Translations under genes and position numbers: made by a program
Assembly (NCBI GenBank): GCA_035649575.1
Contig: DASRJH010000176.1
Span: 1 to 14,158, forward strand
Length of the DNA: 14,158 nucleotides
Direction of reading: 5' to 3'
From: DASVAL01 sp035649575
GTDB lineage: Bacteria > Planctomycetota > UBA1135 > UBA2386
Notes under the pieces: generated by a model
Database searches by the model: none
What the model saw: the letters and a program-made list of their open reading frames with translations, nothing else
Told to the model about the DNA's origin: nothing
In this document: one piece after another, positions 6,685-14,158 of the stretch
Numbering within the stretch: position 1 is the first letter of the stretch
Layout of the letters: each line of letters starts with the position of its first letter

Positions 6685-8379
6685 ATGTCGCTGCCAACGA
6701 TCCTGATTCTGAGCCTTGCCGCCTTCGCCCTCGCCCACCGCTTCTATGGGCGCCTGCTGGCCCGCTTGTTCAACCTCGATCCGGCGGTGCGCACGCCGGC
6801 GCACGAGCACAACGACGGCACGGACTACGTGCCGACCCGCCGCTTCTACCTGCTGTCGCAACACTTCTCGGCGATCTCGGCGGCCGGGCCGATCGTCGGA
6901 CCGATCCTCGCGGCGCTCTGGTTCGGCTGGGCGCCGTCGTTCTGGTGGATCCTGCTCGGCTGCATCTTCATCGGCGCGATGCACGACTTCGCATCGCTCG
7001 TCGCGTCGGTGCGCCACAACGGCTGCAACATCGCGCACATCCTCAAGAAGAACCTGAATCCGCGCAGCTACGCGGCGTTCACGCTGTTCATCTGGCTCGC
7101 GCTGGTGCTCGTGATCACGGCGTTCACCGACGCGACGGCGACCGCGTTCACGCAGGCACTCGACGTGCCCGCGCCCGACGCGTCCGGCCAGCGCATCGCG
7201 ATCAACGGCGCCGGCGTCGCGGCGAGCTCGATGCTCTACCTCGGCCTCGCGGTCGTCATGGGCGTCGTCGTCCACCGGCTGCGCCCGCCGCTGTGGCTCG
7301 TCACGCTCGTCTTCCTGCCGGCCGTCGGCTTCGCGATCTGGCTCGGCCCAGTGATGCCGATCGACCTGAGCGCGTCCGGCGCGAGGCCGAACCTGTGGTG
7401 GGCGTGGCTGATCCTCGTCTACTGCGGCATCGCGTCGATGCTGCCCGTGTGGCTCTTGCTGCAGCCTCGTGGCTACCTCGGCGGCTTCTTCCTGTACTTG
7501 ACGCTCGGCGGCGGCATGCTGGGCCTCCTGATCGGCAACCCGAGAATCGAGTACCCGGCGTTCGAAGGGTTCAGGGCGCCCAACGGCAACCCGCTCGTGC
7601 CGTTCCTGTTCATCACGATCGCGTGCGGCGCAGTCAGCGGGTTCCACGGCCTCGTGTGCTCGGGCACGACGAGCAAGCAGCTCGACCGCGAGCCCGACGC
7701 GCACCTCGTCGGCTACGGCGGCATGCTGCTCGAAGGCGTCGTCGCGCTGTTGTCCCTCGCGTGCGTGATGGTGCTGGCAAAGGACAGCGAGCTCGCGCAC
7801 GCGGGGCCCGACAAGATCTTCGGCGTCGGCGTCGGCTCGTTCCTGCACGAGCTCGGCATGCCGCTGCAATTCGCGATCACGTTCGGCATGCTCGCGTTCG
7901 CGACGTTCGTCTACGACACGCTCGACGTCAGTACGCGGCTCGCGCGCTACCTGTTCACGGAGTTCACGGGCTGGCACACGCGGGTGGCCGGCATCACGGG
8001 CACGGTCGTGTCGCTCGCGCTGCCCGCGTGGTTCCTCGCCGCGACCGTCGTCGACAACGGCAAGGTCGTGCCTGCCTACAAGGTGGTCTGGCCGCTGTTC
8101 GGTTCGACGAACCAGCTGCTGGCCGGACTCACGCTGGTCGGGTTGTCGCTGTGGCTCGCGAACACGAACAAGAGCGCCCTGCTGCGTCTTTGCGTCGGAG
8201 TGCCGATGGTGTTCATGATGCTCATGACGATGAGCGCGCTCGTGCTGCAGATCGTGGACGCGACGAACGCTCCGTTGACGAGCGTCGCGGTCGTGCTGTT
8301 GCTGCTTGCGATCTGGATCACGATCGAAGCGATCATCGCGCTGCTGCGGCCTCGCGCGGTGCTCACCGCGCCGGCATGA
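6685..8379 (+). CDS. cstA: Carbon starvation protein CstA-family transporter
   Basis: A 564-residue inner-membrane protein of the CstA/BtsT family; characterised members take up pyruvate or peptides under nutrient limitation. The family core is clear: DGTDYVPTRRFYLLSQHF (44-61), then SAISAAGPIVGPILA (62-77), then GAMHDF (97-102) and SLVASVRHNG. About 14-16 hydrophobic segments can be followed to residue 560. It is shorter than E. coli CstA (about 700 residues), lacking the long C-terminal part, which fits the short bacterial subgroup. The ATG at 6685 puts a hydrophobic helix at the very N-terminus; upstream ATGs at 6665 and 6675 are out of frame. No Shine-Dalgarno site. The SGNH hydrolase gene starts about 10 bp after the stop, suggesting cotranscription. 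The substrate (pyruvate or peptide) cannot be decided here. Confidence 0.92.
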   Translation: MSLPTILILSLAAFALAHRFYGRLLARLFNLDPAVRTPAHEHNDGTDYVPTRRFYLLSQHFSAISAAGPIVGPILAALWFGWAPSFWWILLGCIFIGAMHDFASLVASVRHNGCNIAHILKKNLNPRSYAAFTLFIWLALVLVITAFTDATATAFTQALDVPAPDASGQRIAINGAGVAASSMLYLGLAVVMGVVVHRLRPPLWLVTLVFLPAVGFAIWLGPVMPIDLSASGARPNLWWAWLILVYCGIASMLPVWLLLQPRGYLGGFFLYLTLGGGMLGLLIGNPRIEYPAFEGFRAPNGNPLVPFLFITIACGAVSGFHGLVCSGTTSKQLDREPDAHLVGYGGMLLEGVVALLSLACVMVLAKDSELAHAGPDKIFGVGVGSFLHELGMPLQFAITFGMLAFATFVYDTLDVSTRLARYLFTEFTGWHTRVAGITGTVVSLALPAWFLAATVVDNGKVVPAYKVVWPLFGSTNQLLAGLTLVGLSLWLANTNKSALLRLCVGVPMVFMMLMTMSALVLQIVDATNAPLTSVAVVLLLLAIWITIEAIIALLRPRAVLTAPA

Positions 8380-8389
8380 TCGACCCATC

Positions 8390-9502
8390 TTGGTCGACAC
8401 CACCTCGGGCACGGACACAGCACCGCTGCGCAAGCATCGGCGGTGGCGGCGCAGGCTGTTGCTGCTCGGCGTCAGCTCGCTGATCGCGCTGTTGCTCGCC
8501 GAGATCGCCGTGCGCATCGGACGTGCGATCCTCGACCCGGGCCGGCTCAGCGCATCCCAGCTGCGGGAGCACGTGGCTGCGACGCCGCCACCGGGCACGA
8601 CGGTGCGCCTCGGCCACATGCTGCGTGCCGCGCAGAACCCCGACATCGTCTTCGAGTTCGTGCCGCTGCTCGACGTGCAGTTCCAGGACGTGCGCGTAGT
8701 CATCAACGCCGATGGGTTCCGCGGGCCCGCGCGGCCGAAGACGAAGCCCGAGCGCGGCTACCGCATCGTGGGGCTCGGCGACTCGGTGCTGTTCGGCTGG
8801 GGCGTGCCGTTCGAAGACTGCGGTCTCTACCGGCTCGAGCAACTCGTGCAGCGGGCCCTGCCCGAGTCCGTCGTCGAAGCGATCGACACCGCCGTGCCGG
8901 GCTACAACACCGCGATGGAGGCGCAGGTGCTGCGCGACAAGGGGCTCGCGTACTCACCGGACCTCGTGATCGTCGACTTCGTCGGCAACGACTTCGACCT
9001 GCCGAACTACCTGTGGGAGCAGCCGAACTACTGGGCCCTCGACCGTTCGTTCCTGCTCGCCGTCGTATTGCGCGGCCTCAGGTGGCGCGACCAGGAACTG
9101 CACGGCCCGTTCGTGTGGGCGCCCGCGGATCCGGCCGGCAACTTCGTGAGGGACTCGGACCGCGTACCACCCGCCTACCGGCACCTCGTCGGACCAGAGG
9201 CTTACCGCAGCGCGATGCAGTCCATTTGTTCGATGGGCCGCGAACACGGCTTCCACGTGCTCGTGACGTGCCACCACGACCTGATCCCGGAAGCACTCGC
9301 GATCTGCACGGAGCTGGCCGTGCCGGTCGTGCAGATCGGGGATCGCGCCTCGACGTGGTTGCGCGAGAACGGGCACGCCGACTACTTCAAGTCGCCACTC
9401 GTGCTCCACGCCGACGACCCCCACCCGACGGCGATCGTGCACGGCTTCTGGGCCGAAGCGGCGTTCGCGCGTCTGCAGGAGCTCGGCTGGCTGCCACGCT
9501 GA
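8390..9502 (+). CDS. Membrane-anchored SGNH/GDSL-type hydrolase
   Basis: A predicted 370-residue ester hydrolase held in the membrane by one N-terminal helix. After a basic stretch (RKHRRWRRR, 14-22) a helix spans about 23-42, giving a positive-inside signal anchor with the catalytic domain outside. SGNH blocks are in order: GLGDSVLFGWG with Ser132 (block I), GYN at 171-173, GND at 199-201 (block III), and DDPHP with Asp342 and His345 as the DxxH pair (block V). The TTG at 8390 is preferred because it begins just after the cstA stop and directly precedes the anchor; the open frame continues upstream over cstA in a low-quality Arg/Ser-rich stretch. Such enzymes in planctomycetes and relatives often act on acylated or acetylated polysaccharides; the substrate here is unknown. 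It converges with the 189-aa unknown gene, with only 12 bp between stops. Confidence 0.82.
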   Translation: MVDTTSGTDTAPLRKHRRWRRRLLLLGVSSLIALLLAEIAVRIGRAILDPGRLSASQLREHVAATPPPGTTVRLGHMLRAAQNPDIVFEFVPLLDVQFQDVRVVINADGFRGPARPKTKPERGYRIVGLGDSVLFGWGVPFEDCGLYRLEQLVQRALPESVVEAIDTAVPGYNTAMEAQVLRDKGLAYSPDLVIVDFVGNDFDLPNYLWEQPNYWALDRSFLLAVVLRGLRWRDQELHGPFVWAPADPAGNFVRDSDRVPPAYRHLVGPEAYRSAMQSICSMGREHGFHVLVTCHHDLIPEALAICTELAVPVVQIGDRASTWLRENGHADYFKSPLVLHADDPHPTAIVHGFWAEAAFARLQELGWLPR

Positions 9503-9514
9503 GCGAGCCTCCGG

Positions 9515-10084
9515 TCACCTGACAGGTCCAGCCATCAATAGGTGCTCGCGCCACAGTACTTGCCTGATGACCAGCCACCGGCGATCACCGACGCGAATAG
9601 CTGCAGTTGCAGGCAAGCGCGGCTGCTTGGCGCGAGTCTCCTCGCGATTGTCGAAGATCGAGATCGAATCGCCCCCCGCGATCGCGTCGAGCAGTGGACC
9701 GAAGCGCGACTTGCTTCTGCGCGAGGATCCCTCCAGACGTTGCGCTCTCAGATAGCCGCCTCCGGAAGTCGCTTCCCTTATCTCACAATGCACAAGGTAG
9801 GTTCCGGGCGTCTTCAGCAGCTCTACTGCGACCGCCCATTCTTCCGCGCTGAATCCACTCTGCGTACGACCTTCAGCCGGCACGGCGGGCTCCTCGTCCT
9901 TCGCAGCCACCAGCGTTCGCTCGGACGCGATCGGAGCTTCCTGCGGCGAACCCAGGTCGCGAGCACTTCCCTCGTCGCGACTCGAGAATCCCGTGGGCAA
10001 GGGCTCACTCTCGCGGATGCCAGGGACCAGGAGGATGCACGCGAGGGCAACCACCGCAACCGTCATCGTCCTGCCCCATTTCAT
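9515..10084 (-). CDS. Unknown membrane-anchored or exported protein
   Basis: A 189-residue protein of no recognised family. The N-terminus (MKWGRTMTVAVVALACILLVPG) is a signal peptide or membrane anchor. A low-complexity Glu/Ser/Pro-rich linker runs to about residue 75. A compact C-terminal part (about 78-189) contains FSAEEWAVAVELLKTPGTYLVHCEIRE and ends in two short beta-like stretches (TAAIRVGDRRWLVIRQVLW). Start choice: the ATG at 10084 begins 2 bp after the TGA of the sortilin-type gene, a typical translational-coupling distance, and gives the hydrophobic N-terminus; the frame runs further upstream inside the preceding gene as Arg-rich shadow. An alternative ATG lies at codon 7. The linkage suggests it works with the propeller protein, perhaps as a small partner. 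The region looks less GC-rich than its neighbours. Confidence 0.68.
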   Translation of the reverse strand: MKWGRTMTVAVVALACILLVPGIRESEPLPTGFSSRDEGSARDLGSPQEAPIASERTLVAAKDEEPAVPAEGRTQSGFSAEEWAVAVELLKTPGTYLVHCEIREATSGGGYLRAQRLEGSSRRSKSRFGPLLDAIAGGDSISIFDNREETRAKQPRLPATAAIRVGDRRWLVIRQVLWREHLLMAGPVR

Positions 10085-10086
10085 CG

Positions 10087-13344
<3,258 letters not shown>

Positions 13345-13381
13345 TGGCCGCATGCTACCAACCGCCGGGAGCGGCACGCAT

Positions 13382-13400
13382 CGGGTCGTCGATCGACCCG
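13382..13400 (-). terminator. Hairpin between the membrane-protein and sortilin-type genes
   Basis: The perfect 7-bp arms cgggtcg (13382-13388) and cgacccg (13394-13400) surround a 5-nt TCGAT loop, starting 9 nt after the membrane-protein stop in the direction of transcription. There is no U-tract. It may end the upstream message or reduce read-through into the propeller gene, so the two genes may not form one simple operon. Confidence 0.45.
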
Positions 13401-13409
13401 CGGGGCGGC

Positions 13410-13880
13410 TCACATCGGAGCGCGCTCCTTGCGCCGCAGACGCGCCGGCAGCCAGATCAACAGCGTGCCGATGACCGTGCACCACGCGGTCCCCGCAAGC
13501 GACGTGAGCGCACCCTGCAACAGGCCGACGCCGATCTTGCCGAGAGCCGAGGCAGCGATCGGCGCGGCGCGGCCCTCGGCGAAGCGACCGTGATGCCACT
13601 CGAGGAACTGCGCCGTGGTGTAGGAGAGCGAGTTCGCGATACCCCAGACGATCAGGCAGAGCACGAACATCGAGAGCAGCAGCGATGGCCAGCGGATCGG
13701 TCCCCAGCTGCCGCGCAGTCCGATCGCGGCGATCACGACCGGCATCACGTAGTAGACGCCGAAATACATCGACAGCCCGGGAGCCACGAACTCGAGCACG
13801 AAGCGGATCAGTCCGACGCCCAGTCCGATCGCAGCGGGCAGGCGGATGCGTTCGCCGAGCGGCGGCGTGACGGTCTCCAT
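13410..13880 (-). CDS. Small integral membrane protein of unknown function
   Basis: A 156-residue protein with hydrophobic segments at about 16-33, 38-54, 65-84 and 112-143, the last long enough for one helix or a tight pair. Between the third and fourth lies an amphipathic loop SYTTAQFLEWHHGRFAEGRA (86-105), rich in aromatic and His residues, which is the most distinctive part. The ending RLRRKERAP is basic and probably cytoplasmic. No Shine-Dalgarno site precedes the ATG at 13880; this start leaves a short polar N-terminus before the first helix. The gene is 65 bp upstream of the sortilin-type gene on the same strand, with a hairpin between. No enzymatic motif seen. Confidence 0.75.
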   Translation of the reverse strand: METVTPPLGERIRLPAAIGLGVGLIRFVLEFVAPGLSMYFGVYYVMPVVIAAIGLRGSWGPIRWPSLLLSMFVLCLIVWGIANSLSYTTAQFLEWHHGRFAEGRAAPIAASALGKIGVGLLQGALTSLAGTAWCTVIGTLLIWLPARLRRKERAPM

Positions 13881-14045
13881 GACGGCAGTGTGCCGCGTGG
13901 GCTAGGCCCGAGAAAGCGACTTCGACTTGCGGCGTGGGCAAATGGAACTGCGGCCCGGACGGTCGACGGGCAGTCGACCCGGAGGCCCTTGCGTGCCACA
14001 GTGTCCGCGACCCTGCGCGAGCCCAGCCGCTCCCCCCACCGCGCC
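13881..14045. promoter_or_regulatory. Divergent intergenic region, membrane protein / lipoprotein
   Basis: These 165 bp must hold the start signals for two genes pointing away from each other. Nothing matches promoter consensus well, and there is no Shine-Dalgarno site before either start. A partly self-complementary stretch around ggtcgacgggcagtcgaccc (13970-13989) pairs ggtcgac with gtcgacc around a short loop, giving a 6-7 bp stem that could be a regulator site. Confidence 0.35.
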
Positions 14046-14158
14046 ATGCCCCGATCCCCTTCCCACTCATTGGTTCCCCGCGCTCTCGCCGCCGTCGTCT
14101 GTCTCTTCGCCGCGTGCGGCTCGACGCCACAGGGACCCGACCCCGCGCACGTACCAGC
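14046..14158 (+). CDS. N-terminus of a predicted lipoprotein, cut by the window edge
   Basis: Only 37 codons are visible, open to the end of the window. The ATG at 14046 begins MPRSPSHSLVPRALAAVVCL followed by FAACGSTPQGPD. This is a basic n-region, a hydrophobic core and a lipobox-like FAAC|G, with the lipidated Cys near residue 24, then a Ser/Thr/Pro-rich stretch of the kind that follows lipoprotein cysteines. Residue -3 is Phe rather than Leu, which is tolerated but not ideal. The function of the mature protein cannot be seen. It is divergent from the small membrane protein gene. Confidence 0.6.
   Translation, partial: MPRSPSHSLVPRALAAVVCLFAACGSTPQGPDPAHVP

Noticed and set aside
6541..8706. 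A 721-codon minus-strand frame opposite cstA
   Set aside because: Its Arg/Glu/Asp/His-rich composition is that of an antisense shadow; the + strand encodes a clear CstA family protein.

Overview
This window comes from a high-GC bacterium, most likely a planctomycete. That placement is an inference from protein style. Short secreted proteins end in an 'IPxP...Q...SN/TN' beta-rich module. There is a large secreted Vps10/sortilin-type Asp-box propeller. Shine-Dalgarno sequences are almost absent, several starts are probably TTG, and the elongation factor P is divergent. No plasmid, phage, transposase, integrase, rRNA, tRNA or CRISPR sequence was recognised.

Layout, left to right. (1) 1-723, + strand: the C-terminal part of an MFS metabolite:H+ symporter, cut by the window edge, followed by a DinB/YfiT-like metal-site protein (838-1338). 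(2) 1339-1676: a gene-poor spacer. (3) 1677-2078, + strand: a 133-aa secreted protein, followed by two strong hairpins (2096-2129 and 2144-2167), then a possible near-leaderless promoter and efp (2234-2782). (4) A minus-strand pair that converges on efp: a 662-aa secreted protein with a nidogen-like segment (6056-4068) and a GT-C membrane glycosyltransferase (4061-2802). They lie 6 bp apart and probably form one transcript. (5) 6057-6684: a 628-bp divergent spacer with palindromes. (6) 6685-9502, + strand: a CstA-family transporter and a membrane-anchored SGNH/GDSL hydrolase starting about 10 bp after it. (7) 13880-9515, - strand: a four-helix membrane protein, the 1085-aa sortilin-type propeller protein, and an unknown 189-aa membrane-anchored protein that starts 2 bp after the propeller stop. 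(8) The right edge holds the first 37 codons of a lipoprotein gene (14046 onward, + strand).

Most of this looks like ordinary chromosomal housekeeping and cell-envelope content. The least expected signal is a 25-bp imperfect direct repeat (23/25 identical). One copy is the last codons and stop of efp (2758-2782) and the other lies upstream of cstA (6606-6630), so the two bracket the whole glycosyltransferase/secreted-protein block plus most of the divergent spacer. Repeats of a gene's 3' end flanking extra DNA are what site-specific integration or duplication would leave, though no recombinase lies between them. Two further points stand out. The EF-P tip loop lacks the usual modified lysine context. 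The small secreted protein appears to be a free-standing version of the C-terminal module of the large secreted protein in the same window.
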